64,000 bases of DNA from NCBI RefSeq assembly GCF_937863485.1, contig NZ_CALMFY010000075.1:16357-80356 (forward strand), in the 5' to 3' direction. The notes below the pieces were generated by a model. That model made no database searches and was not told where the DNA came from. It worked only from the letters and a program-made list of their open reading frames with translations. Below are positions 31,683 through 42,100 of this stretch, piece after piece. The stretch is from an uncultured Nostoc sp. GTDB taxonomy: Bacteria; Cyanobacteriota; Cyanobacteriia; Cyanobacteriales; Nostocaceae. The position numbers and the translations under genes are program-made. Each line of letters begins with the position of its first letter. The first letter of the stretch is position 1.

Positions 31683-32042
31683 ATTTACGCAAGCTTTTTA
31701 AATAAGCCAATTAACCATAGCCCTAAGAAAGTTAAGCCACTACCGTAATATTACTGAAACTTTATCTGGGCTTTTTATGAGAAACTTTCTGGATGCGTGA
31801 TAAATTAAAAATTTTTCGGTTTGTCAAAAGTCAAAGCAAGGAAAGCAAAAAGTATTGTTATTGTGTTGTCAAATTTGGTAGTGGTCTGAGAAAAATATCC
31901 TTTGTATCAACTAGCGATCGCTAGAACCACCCCAGTCAAGGCGACTAGGAATTAGATTAACAGTTGCTAGCTGAGTGTATTCAAGTTGACCATTATCAAA
32001 TGTATCGTTGTCAAAGCGACTTAAGAGTTATAAGTTATAAGT

Positions 32043-32105
32043 TACAACAGCACTTTGCGGCATGACAATTTGGCTAATTGCCCTAGCAGCTGGGTTACCT
32101 TACAA
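32043..32105 (+). pseudogene. Relic of an ftsW copy
   Basis: These 63 bases align without gaps to codons inside the intact ftsW gene (33262-33324) with four differences, all in codon positions that leave the protein unchanged (TTALCGMTIWLIALAAGLPYK). The relic is cut at 32105/32106 by an inverted-repeat element. Upstream, CTTAAG of the same gene context is still present, separated by AGTTATA tandem units. Silent-only divergence suggests the copy was once a functional paralogue or a diverged allele before it decayed. Confidence 0.8.
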
Positions 32106-32234
32106 GAACCTATCCCACTAATAAAATTTGTGGTAAAAAGCTTAAGCTTATTGAGAACTGAAAATGAAAAATCAAGGTTTTCAAGCACATTTTACGAACA
32201 GAAGTAGGGTTTTTTAGAATAGTGGGATAGGTTC
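32106..32234. mobile_element. 129-bp MITE-like element with 15-bp perfect terminal inverted repeats
   Basis: The ends GAACCTATCCCACTA (32106-32120) and its exact complement (32220-32234) enclose AT-rich DNA with no coding frame. It interrupts the ftsW relic: the bases after it (ATATCTA) still fit the next ftsW codons at the protein level (Y-L). No transposase is present. Confidence 0.7.
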
Positions 32235-32740
32235 ATATCTATGGATAGACAACCAGTTATTGCGTTAAATCATTGAGTTTGATTAAATAAATGGGTATTT
32301 GTCCCCAGCAAATTGTTTACGTAGTGATCGCCACAACAATCTTATTGATAAATTCCCAATACTTAATTTAATAGAGTCTTCAGCACCTGTTATATTATGT
32401 CCGCTTGATTACTTATTAAACTCGAAGAAACCCAAAGAGCCAAAGTGTAGCTTTTGCGGTTCGTTTTGTGATGATTTTGCGTAAGTCCTGATTAGATCAT
32501 TTATAGTAGTAACGATTTTGTATAATTTAAAACTTTTTTTACGTAGCCATACCTTCTTTAGGAGACGCTACGCCAACAGCAGGCATAGCGATCGCAATTT
32601 GTCAGAAATATTGATCGAGCGGTGTATTGATGTTGACAACTCTAAGATTTATGGTTGTAAAGCCTACTTATGAGTTATGAGTTATGATTTATGAGTTTTA
32701 TTGCTAACTCCTAATTCCTAACTTTTTACCCGTACTGATC

Positions 32741-33943
32741 GTGAATCTACGCCGCCTGATTCCAATTTTTGATAGTTCAGTCTCCAACTGGGCATTAGAA
32801 GCGCGGTTGTTGCGCTGGTTAACGTTGATTTGGCTGTTCGTCGGCTTGATCATGCTATTTTCAGCATCCTATCCTGTGGCTGACGCTCGTCATCATGACG
32901 GGCTGTACTACTTTAAGCGTCAACTACTTTGGGTGTTAGTTTCTTTAATCGGATTCAATATTATTGTTAATTTCCCGTTGCAAAAAATTTTGGGACTATC
33001 CCATTGGTTTTTGTTGCTGTTTTTGGCGTTAATTTTTGTCACACTGATCCCAGGATTGGGAAGGAAGGCTTTTGACGCAGCGCGTTGGATTGCGATCGGG
33101 CCAATTCCGATTCAACCCTCAGAATTAATTAAACCCTTTTTGGTGCTGCAAAGTGCGCGGCTTTTTGGTCAGTGGGAACGAATCAGTTGGCGGGTTCGCT
33201 TGGCTTGGTTGGGTATTTTCGGTCTGGTACTTTTAGGAATTCTTGCCCAGCCTAACTTAAGTACAACAGCACTTTGCGGCATGACTATTTGGCTAATTGC
33301 TTTAGCTGCTGGGTTACCTTACAAATACCTGGGAGGAACAGCAATTGGTGGAGTGATGTTGGCAATCCTCAGTATCAGTATTAAAGAGTACCAGCGTAAA
33401 CGGGTGATGTCATTCCTCAATCCGTGGGCGGATGCTACAGGAGATGGTTACCAGTTAGTGCAAAGTCTACTAGCCGTAGGTTCTGGTAGAACTTGGGGAG
33501 CCGGATTTGGGCTTTCCCAACAAAAGCTGTTTTATTTACCAATTCAGGATACCGATTTTATTTTTGCGGTATTTGCCGAAGAGTTTGGCTTTGTTGGCAG
33601 TATGGTGTTGTTGGTACTTTTAGCTACATTCGCCACTCTCGGATTAATTGTGGCGCTGAAGGCTAAAAATATAGTGCATCGATTGGTAGCGATCGGCGTG
33701 ACGATTTTGATGGTAGGACAGTCATTGCTTCACATCGGTGTTGCTACAGGTTCTTTACCAACTACTGGTTTACCTTTACCCATGTTTAGTTATGGTGGTA
33801 ATTCCATGATTGCCAGCTTAATAGCTGCTGGGTTGCTGATTCGGGTAGCACGCGAAAGTAGTGAAGCTGAGGTAGTACCGTTGCGAAAACCCCTGTTGGA
33901 AAATGGGCGCAGACGCCGAGCTTTTCAGAAAAATAGGAATTGA
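32741..33943 (+). CDS. ftsW: SEDS-family peptidoglycan glycosyltransferase FtsW
   Basis: A 400-residue polytopic membrane protein with about ten helices that polymerises lipid II at the division septum. Signatures: ARWIAIGPIPIQPSELIKPF (the conserved W-x-x-G...QPSE loop), VMSFLNPWADATGDGYQLVQ, the AVFAEEFGFVGS loop and SLPTTGLPLPMFSYGGNSM. The last motif favours FtsW over RodA. It begins with a GTG at 32741, without a strong ribosome binding site. It is monocistronic. A decayed fragment of the same gene lies 630 bp upstream. Confidence 0.92.
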   Translation: MNLRRLIPIFDSSVSNWALEARLLRWLTLIWLFVGLIMLFSASYPVADARHHDGLYYFKRQLLWVLVSLIGFNIIVNFPLQKILGLSHWFLLLFLALIFVTLIPGLGRKAFDAARWIAIGPIPIQPSELIKPFLVLQSARLFGQWERISWRVRLAWLGIFGLVLLGILAQPNLSTTALCGMTIWLIALAAGLPYKYLGGTAIGGVMLAILSISIKEYQRKRVMSFLNPWADATGDGYQLVQSLLAVGSGRTWGAGFGLSQQKLFYLPIQDTDFIFAVFAEEFGFVGSMVLLVLLATFATLGLIVALKAKNIVHRLVAIGVTILMVGQSLLHIGVATGSLPTTGLPLPMFSYGGNSMIASLIAAGLLIRVARESSEAEVVPLRKPLLENGRRRRAFQKNRN

Positions 33944-33981
33944 GCTAGTACGCTCTTTGCACGATCAAAATTGAATAAATT

Positions 33982-34137
33982 ATGGAAAACCTAAAAAAAA
34001 CAGTAATCAGCAAAGAGTCTTTATTTTCGGGATTGAGGCATCGCATAGAAGATGATTTTGGAGGCAGTCTTCAACTTTCATATATCTCTGCTTTTTACAT
34101 TGCCCAAAAAGTTACCTTAGAGGGAAGGGAGTCTTAA
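33982..34137 (+). CDS. Possible small hypothetical protein, 51 residues
   Basis: An ATG-to-TAA frame (MENLKKTVISKESLFSGLRH...) lies just after ftsW and overlaps the 3' end of the convergent gene by 26 bp. No ribosome binding site is evident and no family is recognised. It could be chance. Confidence 0.25.
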   Translation: MENLKKTVISKESLFSGLRHRIEDDFGGSLQLSYISAFYIAQKVTLEGRES

Positions 34138-36427
34138 ATGGGCTATTGTTGCGTGGTAGAGTAGATGGAATTGGGTTAATGCTAGGTATAGGAGTAGGAG
34201 TAGGCACCACTTTTTTGATAACTGTGATTGCAAATCCTCTTTGCTGGGGTTGTTGCTTGCCAGATATGTCATTAACTTGTAGTGCGATTTGAGGCGGGAA
34301 GGCTTGATTGACTGGAAGTTTTATTGAGTCAACTGGTTTAACATCATTGCCGTATGGCAGAAGTTTAACCTGAATATTTTCTCCCTCTACTCTCCAACTT
34401 AGAGTAGTAAATTCCCCTTCCTTGAGAACCAAATTTGGTTGCTCACTACCGTTGATTCTAAAAGAGACAATCTTAAATGGTTTTGGTAATATTTCAATTT
34501 TTGATTCAGTCTTTTTAAAACTATTTTTTTGACTTCCATTGTTAGAAAAAGCTTTGATTTGAAACGCAAAGTTTCCAGCTTTATTTGCTATTAGAGGAAT
34601 ATTTGTACATCGCAGTTGTTGATTTTGTTGTGTACATAGTTTTTGGAATTTAGGGTCGCTAATCTTACCTTGATTAAATTTATAAGCAATTTGTTGACCA
34701 TAGGATGTACCATCATCTGCACTGCCAGCAATTTGAATTTGTGCTAACAATAATGGACGGGCAATTGTCCAACTTAAAAGAATATTTTGACCTTTTGTAT
34801 ATAGTGGTTTATCTGCTTGGAAACCAACTACTTCAGCAATTTCTTTTTCAGCTATTTCTACTTGTGTTGTTTGGCTTACTACTTGGTTCTTTGGAGAAAA
34901 TAATTGTATACCATTACGATAAAAGGCTTGTAAATCAAAAGTGTAATTACCTTTTGTTTTCACTCCAGTTTTAACGTTGCTACAAATTAGCTCTTGTTTT
35001 TCTTGCACCTGACAAGGAGGTATTTCATTAGCACTTCCTTTGCCTAGTGTTTCAGGAATGCCATTGCTAAAGTCATAGGTAATAGGCTGAATAGGTTGCG
35101 AACCTTTGGTCGTCAGAACCAACTTTTTCAACTGTTGATAATTGTGAATGTCCCACTTTAAAGCTACCTCATCCTCCTCTTCAGTAATTCGAGGGTTATT
35201 AGCACTAAAATTTTCTAATCTCAAAGGGTCAGGATTTAAAATTCCCCAAATGATAAATCCTATCCCTCCGAGTAAGCCCAAAATTGCCAAAATTAACAGA
35301 ATAAATTGCCACAAAGGACGAGGTTTCCATACCAAACTTCCTTGAGGCAATGTGTTAGGTAAGGGTAAATTTTGTTCGTCTTTGATATCGAGTTGAAAGT
35401 TGATCACTAACCCTGTGCCAAACCACGGTCTTCGCCACCAAGGTCTGGGTTTGACCGTCAAATTGGCGACAGCACTTCTATTGGGTAATAATCTTACTTC
35501 AGTCGGATCAAATTTGTAAGTATATAGTTCTTCTTCGTCTCGACTTTTTAAACTTAATATTAGTTCGCGGACAATATTGCCCTGGTTCGCTAGTGATAAT
35601 TCGTACTTGCCAAGACTACGGCTAACTTGTCCCAAGATGGTATTAAGTTCTATATCTAGGCGATAATTTGTCGGAATCTGGATGTACACCAAATCCAGCA
35701 GTACTAAGTCTGGAGAGCTTTCCGAATACAAGCGGATTGTCGGAGAATAGCTTCCCGCAAGGGTATCCCCAGGTGGATGAAATTTCAACAATATTTGACC
35801 CTGAGTACTAGGGTTGAGTTCTAGTGCACTCACATCAGACACCAACCCTGGCCCCTCAAGTCCAGTTGCAGGATAATTGATTGTGAACCAGTCATTATCT
35901 AAATCTGGGCAACTCAAGCGGAATCTGTCTACGAGATAAGAGCGATTGTCAACTATTACCTCCACTTGTAGAGGTTCACTAGGATTGAAAATTAGTGGCT
36001 TGTTGGGGTTGGTGTTCGGTCTAATGGAAAATGTCGGGTCATTCACCCGAATTGCTGTCTGTTCTTTTAGTAGAACCTTAATTTGGTTTGGGAAGGTTAT
36101 GGGAGTATCTTGTGGATAATGTAGAGGAGAATCTACGACTAGTGTATAGTCATAGGTTCCTGGGAGAGCATTTGCGGCGATTTGAAATTCAAATGTTACT
36201 TCGTCACTATTCTGTTGGGGAGCTAATGCTAAACTTTCTCTAGGAGAACTAAACCAACCGGTTAAATTTTGAAATACTTCGTCAAAAACAAAATATAAAT
36301 CAATAACCGCACTCTGGTCTCCCTGATTGATTACAACAACATACAGTTGAATGGTATCTCCTGGCATCCCAAATTGAATTCCAGGTGGATTGATAATAAC
36401 TTCCAGTGGATTGAATTTAGCTTGCAT
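34112..36427 (-). CDS. Membrane protein with Ig-like/CARDB-type domains (second of a paralogous pair)
   Basis: A 771-residue protein. Residues 1-365 are beta-rich Ig-like or NEW3-like domains (PGDTIQLYVVVINQGDQSAV; LIFNPSEPLQVEVIVDNRS; LGKYELSLANQGNIVRELIL). A single membrane segment lies at about 370-396 (LWQFILLILAILGLLGGIGF...). The C-terminal half has three further beta-sandwich units (VALKWDIHNYQQLK; ILLSWTIARPLLLAQ; FTTLSWRVEGENIQVKL). There is no N-terminal signal peptide. The ATG at 36427 is chosen because GGGAG precedes it and because it leaves 13 bp after the upstream stop. It shares domain order and a PRPWW...G.G. stretch before the membrane helix with the upstream gene. Function unknown. 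Confidence 0.85.
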   Translation of the reverse strand: MQAKFNPLEVIINPPGIQFGMPGDTIQLYVVVINQGDQSAVIDLYFVFDEVFQNLTGWFSSPRESLALAPQQNSDEVTFEFQIAANALPGTYDYTLVVDSPLHYPQDTPITFPNQIKVLLKEQTAIRVNDPTFSIRPNTNPNKPLIFNPSEPLQVEVIVDNRSYLVDRFRLSCPDLDNDWFTINYPATGLEGPGLVSDVSALELNPSTQGQILLKFHPPGDTLAGSYSPTIRLYSESSPDLVLLDLVYIQIPTNYRLDIELNTILGQVSRSLGKYELSLANQGNIVRELILSLKSRDEEELYTYKFDPTEVRLLPNRSAVANLTVKPRPWWRRPWFGTGLVINFQLDIKDEQNLPLPNTLPQGSLVWKPRPLWQFILLILAILGLLGGIGFIIWGILNPDPLRLENFSANNPRITEEEDEVALKWDIHNYQQLKKLVLTTKGSQPIQPITYDFSNGIPETLGKGSANEIPPCQVQEKQELICSNVKTGVKTKGNYTFDLQAFYRNGIQLFSPKNQVVSQTTQVEIAEKEIAEVVGFQADKPLYTKGQNILLSWTIARPLLLAQIQIAGSADDGTSYGQQIAYKFNQGKISDPKFQKLCTQQNQQLRCTNIPLIANKAGNFAFQIKAFSNNGSQKNSFKKTESKIEILPKPFKIVSFRINGSEQPNLVLKEGEFTTLSWRVEGENIQVKLLPYGNDVKPVDSIKLPVNQAFPPQIALQVNDISGKQQPQQRGFAITVIKKVVPTPTPIPSINPIPSTLPRNNSPFKTPFPLR

Positions 36428-36440
36428 GTCATCGACTCCC

Positions 36441-38675
36441 TTATTTGATGCGGTGTAGTTTGACCTGAAAATCTTCACTACCACTCACAATCATGGTTCC
36501 TTGATTAGTTTTCAAGTCGATACTATTGATTTTTTTAGAGCTTTGGTAAATGGTTTTACCTTCTGCTGCCTTTGTTTTGTCGAGCTTATGTTCGGGGGTT
36601 AAGTACCAAACCACTACTCGTCCATCATCGCCACCACTTACTAACAGACTACCATCATCACTAAATGCCAGACTACGCACAGATGTTTTTGATGCTGACC
36701 ATCGGTCTAGTGGCGAACAATTGAGTTCATTTACTTTTTCTTGCGGATTCTGATTTTTGAGAGTTTGACACTGATTTAAATTCCAAATCGTAATGAATCC
36801 CGCAGAATCGGAAGTTGCTAAGATTTTTTCTGCTGAGTTAGGAACAAAAGCCAATCCCCAAATATAGTCTTCACGCCCAACTCTTTCGTCTAGTTTTTCG
36901 AGATTTTGCACTGATAAACCTGGGAGTTTATCAGATTGAGTTGGATTCCACTGCCACAATATGAAACGCTTAAAGTTTCCGGCAATTACTAGAGTTTTTG
37001 CATCTGGGCTGAGATTTAATGCCCGGACTTGGAAACCTGATAGTTTCAATGTACTTTGTACGTCGATAACTTCTCGCGGTTCTGGCAGAAAATCGCTGTT
37101 AGGCGCTGGTCTTGACCATAATCTAACTTTACCACTGCCATAACCACTGAATAAGTTAAGTGAGTTTGAGGTGAAAGCTAGGTCAAAGACGCGATCGCCT
37201 TTTGCCTTTGGATCTTTAAGGTCTTGAAGTTCACTGATCTTTGCACCTGAGGGGACATCTCTGAGTTCAATTACACCATTATCTAAACCAACAGCAACAC
37301 GATCATTTTGTAACGGCATGAAACGTAAGACTTCTACAGCGTCGTCAGTAATCGCCATCAAACCTTTGGGCTGTTGCGCTTTATCACAAGCAACCGGCCC
37401 CCCAGCATATGTTACTCTATCGTCGGGGTCTAACCTATCAGCACCGATTCTCCAAAGTCTTAAGGTGCAATCATCTGAGCCACTGACCACAGATAAACCA
37501 ATACCACTAAAACGCACTGAATTCACAGAACGTGTATGCATTACATCTCTTGGTTGCAGTATCCATGCTAGGAGTGCAGCTAATAATGCGATCGCAGCCA
37601 GCTGTAGCCATAGAGGTATAATTGGAAGAGTCTCCACTTCCAATGTCTGCGTGGCGGGGTCTGTACTCCCTAAACGTTGGTCGGATAATTCAGATTTGGC
37701 CTCCAGCAACAAAGTTTTGCCGATTCCTACCCAAGGGCGTTTTGTTTTAACATCGAGGATGACTTTACTTGTCTCTCCTAAATGGAGATTGGCAATTTCG
37801 GGAAGCTTTTTGAAACTACATTTTCGCCAGTCTCTACCCTGCACTTGTACATTAATTTCTTGGTTGAGGTTGCTAGCGTTTTTAAATAGTAATTCAAAGG
37901 AAGCTGTATCCGACTTCCAGTCAGGCAACCATGCCGATTTACTAGGAATTTTCAGGTGTTTTTGTGTGATGCCAAAGTCTATAAAACCCACAGGCAAGAC
38001 TTCAATATTACCTTCAGCACTACTTGGATAACCATTATTGCTAACAGCTTCAATAGTAAAAGGGTAATTTTGACTGGGCGCTTGCACTACAGAAGGAGGT
38101 TGGCATTGGAATGTCGCTTCTGCTAAACCACCTGCTTCTAAGAATAATCGGCGTTCTGCACTGCTTGTTAGCCAAGAAGGATCAACACCTGTAAAACGTA
38201 GTACTACATCGGTAGGTTGTTGCCCCAAGTTCCGCACCCGTACTGGTATATCGAGAGAATTTCGGGGATAAACTTGGAACTCCCGCACAGGCAATTCCAC
38301 ACTTAAATGTGTTGGTCTGTTGTCTCGCTCGATTTTCAGCCTCAGCACAACTCTGGACTGCTGTGCTAATTGCGGTGAAAAAATCTTCACCATCAGGTTG
38401 ACAGTACCGACAAATCCCGGAATGGGTGTATTGAATATGAAGACTTGGAATATTGTACTACTGCCTGGTGGCTTCGCTGCTGCCACCTCTGGTTCGAGTC
38501 GATACCAGAGATATCCTGTGTTCCGGGTTTCTCCTGCTGCGGTAACTTCTATCTGAAAATTGACAAAGCGATCGCTGTCATTATTGACAGTTACTTCAAA
38601 TGAGACAGGAGTATCACCTGGACGAAAGGTTAGGTTCTGAGTAGAAAGACTGGCATTAATAACATTTTTTTCCAT
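36441..38675 (-). CDS. Membrane protein with Ig-like domains and a WD40 propeller
   Basis: A 744-residue protein with Ig-like domains at about 1-340 (TPVSFEVTVNNDSDRFVNFQ; NSLDIPVRVRNLGQQPTDVV), one membrane segment near 353-375 (LWLQLAAIALLAALLAWIL) and seven WD40-like repeats to the C-terminus. The repeat ends read LRLWRI, IELRDV, VRLWSR, FILWQW, ITIWNL, VVVWYL and VKLHRI, enough for one seven-bladed propeller. Before the helix it has KRPWVGIGKTLLLEAKS, comparable to the downstream gene. The two genes are 13 bp apart and surely co-transcribed. WD40 propellers are binding platforms, so the pair may form a membrane scaffold; this is inference. Confidence 0.87.
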   Translation of the reverse strand: MEKNVINASLSTQNLTFRPGDTPVSFEVTVNNDSDRFVNFQIEVTAAGETRNTGYLWYRLEPEVAAAKPPGSSTIFQVFIFNTPIPGFVGTVNLMVKIFSPQLAQQSRVVLRLKIERDNRPTHLSVELPVREFQVYPRNSLDIPVRVRNLGQQPTDVVLRFTGVDPSWLTSSAERRLFLEAGGLAEATFQCQPPSVVQAPSQNYPFTIEAVSNNGYPSSAEGNIEVLPVGFIDFGITQKHLKIPSKSAWLPDWKSDTASFELLFKNASNLNQEINVQVQGRDWRKCSFKKLPEIANLHLGETSKVILDVKTKRPWVGIGKTLLLEAKSELSDQRLGSTDPATQTLEVETLPIIPLWLQLAAIALLAALLAWILQPRDVMHTRSVNSVRFSGIGLSVVSGSDDCTLRLWRIGADRLDPDDRVTYAGGPVACDKAQQPKGLMAITDDAVEVLRFMPLQNDRVAVGLDNGVIELRDVPSGAKISELQDLKDPKAKGDRVFDLAFTSNSLNLFSGYGSGKVRLWSRPAPNSDFLPEPREVIDVQSTLKLSGFQVRALNLSPDAKTLVIAGNFKRFILWQWNPTQSDKLPGLSVQNLEKLDERVGREDYIWGLAFVPNSAEKILATSDSAGFITIWNLNQCQTLKNQNPQEKVNELNCSPLDRWSASKTSVRSLAFSDDGSLLVSGGDDGRVVVWYLTPEHKLDKTKAAEGKTIYQSSKKINSIDLKTNQGTMIVSGSEDFQVKLHRIK

Positions 38676-39178
38676 GCTATTATTTATACTTTTTTAGTAC
38701 TTTGCATGACTAAGACTCTTAAAAAATTAATATCTGCGAAAATGTCACAATAGTTCTTTTGGTTTGATTATTCAAATGTATATATTCAATATTGTGTAAT
38801 AAATTTGTCAATTTATAAAATTCATTTTCAGAAAAGCTATATATTCAAATCCAAATTCATCAATTGCATATCTGGTACAATTCCCAACAAAACTTGAGCA
38901 ACCGGGTTTATGGTCGGAAAATTGAGGTTTTCAGGTTGAACCAGCATAATACCTGATTTTTGATGCTTATGTTAAATATGAGTTGAGCTGCTTAGTAAAA
39001 TTACATAGTTTGATTGCTTTACAAAAGTGGCAACTTGCTAGATAATAGCAACGAAAGGGAAAGTAATTAGTAAATATATATATAGTTTTTTAGTTATTGA
39101 TAGTTGTGTGAAAACCCTGTAATTACAAGGCTGAAGTCAGTTTGAGTTTCCCTCATCACCTAAGCTCAAAGTAAGAAA
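38676..39178. other. Divergent promoter region, AT-rich
   Basis: About 500 bp between the Ig/WD40 operon (minus) and the large secreted protein (plus). It contains TATATATA near 39076-39084 but no motif that can be assigned with confidence. Confidence 0.4.
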
Positions 39179-42100
39179 ATGGCAACGCTACATACCTCAC
39201 ACTTGCAAGTAAATCACGCAACTTCCACCTCCAATACCGATAGTATAGTCTTCATTGACATGGCAGTTGAAGACTATAGCGGTTTAGTCAATGGCGTGGT
39301 TGATAATACCCGAGTGTTTTTGCTTGACTCGACAGACAACGGTGTTGAACAAATTACGGAAATACTGGGGAGTTACACTGGCGAGAATTTGACTAATATT
39401 CATCTTGTCTGCCACGGTGCCCCAGGTTACTTACAATTGGGGAACACGCATTTAGGACTTGATACCCTCGAGGAATACAGCCAGCAACTGCAACAATGGC
39501 AGAAAATATTTTTAGCCTCTGCTAAAAGCGATAATCCCTGGAACTTACTCATCTATGGTTGCAAAGTGGCTTTTGGTGATGCCGGGGCAGAATTTGTCGA
39601 AAAACTGCACCAACTCACAGGAGCAAATATTGCCGCTTCCTCTAAGCTGATTGGCAATGCAGCATTAGATGGGAACTGGGAGTTAGAAGTTTGCACTGCT
39701 GATATAAAAGTAAATCTTGCGTTTGCAGAAACGACGCGGAAAGCTTACGCAGGAGTACTGGCAACGTTCACGGTGAATAATACCGGAGACACGGATGATG
39801 GGAATGCGAACAACGGTATTACTACCCTCAGAGAGGCAATTAACTTAGCCAATGCCACTCATGGGGATGATACCATTGCCTTTGGGGGTGTATTCAGTGA
39901 TACTACCCCAGATGTGATTACCCTCACCTCTGCACAACTGACGATTACTGATGATGTGACTATCTTGGGGACTGGGGCATCGAAGCTAACTGTGAGTGGC
40001 AATAATGCCTCCAGGGTGTTTGAGATATCGGGCATAGGAACAGATGCCATGATTGATGGTTTGACCGTTGCTAATGGTAATATCAATACCAATTACGACA
40101 GTGGCGGCGGTGTTCGAGTCGATGACAGTGCCATTCTTAGGCTCACTAACAGCACTGTCTCCCGCAATACCGGAGGTGGCCTCTCTAACCCTGGCATCCT
40201 CAACCTAACGGGAAGCAGTGTCTCTGGCAATACAGGAACCGGGATCGCTAATGGTGGCTTCCTCGACCTAACGGAAAGCAGTGTCTCTGGCAATGCAGGA
40301 GAGGGTATTGCCAACGATGGTACAGTCAGTCTAACTAATAGCAGTGTCTCTAGCAATACAGGAGATGGCATCTCTAATTACGCTTTTGGCGCTTATCATT
40401 TAATTTCCTCTGGTTCCCTCAGCCTGACCAATAGCAGTGTCTCTGATAATACAGCATCAGGCATCTCTAACGTAGGCAGCTATCTTAGACTTACTAATAG
40501 CAGTGTTTCTGGTAATACGGCAGGAGGCATTTCTAACTCACACCTCTCTGATACATATTTTGATGCCTCAAGTTCAGCAATCTTGATTAACAGTACTGTA
40601 TCTGGTAATAAGGCAACCTCTAACGGTGGCGGCATCTATAATAACGACACTCTCACCCTTATCAACACCACGATTACCAATAACACAGCTGACTCAAACA
40701 GCGATGGTACTGGCGATGGTGGCGGTGTTTTCAACGATGGTGGAACTATCACTGTTGGGAACACCATCATTGCAGGCAACTTCGATAAATCCACCTCCGC
40801 TAATATCTACCCTGACGTGGCTGGAAGCTTTAGTGACTCTGGCAATAACCTGATTGGTAATAACACTGGTAGCACTGGATTGACCACCACCACCCTGGTT
40901 GGCAGCAGTGCCAACCCGATTAACCCCAAACTCGGTCCTCTACAAAATAACGGCGGTGCAACCTTTACTGATGCAATACTGCTCGGTAGTCGCGCTATTA
41001 ATGCAGGCAATAATTCTCTAATTGCTGGTAGTATTAATACTGACCAAAGGGGCGCTGGATTTAACCGAATATCTGATGAGACGGTGGATATTGGTGCTTA
41101 TGAAGTCCAGCCCCTCACAACTAAGCCACCTATTAATACTGACACAGTAGTGACTAATACTAACGATTCCGGAGCAGGATCGTTGCGGCAGGCTATTCTC
41201 AATGCCAATGCTACTGTTGGGGCAGATACGATTACCTTTGCAGGCGTCTTCACCGATGCCACCCCAGATATCATCACCCTCATCTCTGGGAAATTGACGA
41301 TTACCAATGATCTAACTATTTTGGGAACTGGGGTATCTAACCTCACTATCAGTGGGAATAACGCCTCTGGCGTGTTTGAGATATCAGGTACAGGAACAGA
41401 TACAAGCATTAATGGCTTGAAAATTGCTAATGCTAAAGATGCTTTTGGTAGTATTCTGCTCAATAGCAATGCCAGCCTCAGCTTGACCAATAGCACTGTA
41501 TCTGACAATAGTGGCTCTGTAGGCGGTATCTTTAACAGAGGCAACCTTAGCCTGACTAACACTACTGTCTCTGATAATAGGGGATCGTCACTAGGAGGTG
41601 GTATATTTAACAAAGGTACCCTTAGCATAACGGGAAGCACTGTCTCTGGTAATACGGCAGATACTTATGGTGGCGGCATCTTTAACACAGGTAACCTCAG
41701 CTTAACTAACAGTACTGTCTCTAGTAATTACCTGCCCACAGAAATCTCTAATGAGCGGCTGCCTGGCAATTATTTAACAAATAGCTACGGTGGTGGCATC
41801 TTTAACACAGGCAACCTCAGCATAACCAAAAGCACAGTCTCTAACAGTAGCGCGATCAACGGCGGCGGCATCTTTAATCAAGGCACCTTCAACCTTAACA
41901 ATAGTACTGTCTCTAGTAATACCTCCTACACAGAGGGCAACGGCATCTCTAACAAAGGCATCCTGACTCTCACCAACAGCACTATTACTAATAATGACAT
42001 TTCTTCATATTTTAATGGTGATGCCCAGTCTTATGGTGGCAAGGGTAGCAGCGTTTTCAATGACTCTCATGGTAGTGTTATTGTTGGCAACACTATCATT

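Larger units (their letters stand above)
31683..32740. other. 1-kb gap with relic, element and palindromic repeats
   Basis: Besides the relic and the MITE described separately, this holds AGTTATA/GAGTTATGA tandem units at 32027-32042 and 32668-32698, and a palindromic block CGTAGC...GCTACG near 32541-32575. A frame at 32299-32484 has a CSFCGSFC run but no other gene-like feature and is not called. Confidence 0.5.

Noticed and set aside
32299..32484. Plus-strand frame with CSFCGSFC
   Set aside because: A zinc-ribbon was considered, but only one half-site is present, and the frame sits among repeats without a ribosome binding site.
40093..41640. Long minus-strand frames rich in P, L, S and V
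   Set aside because: They mirror the repetitive codons of the beta-helix gene on the other strand; no independent features.
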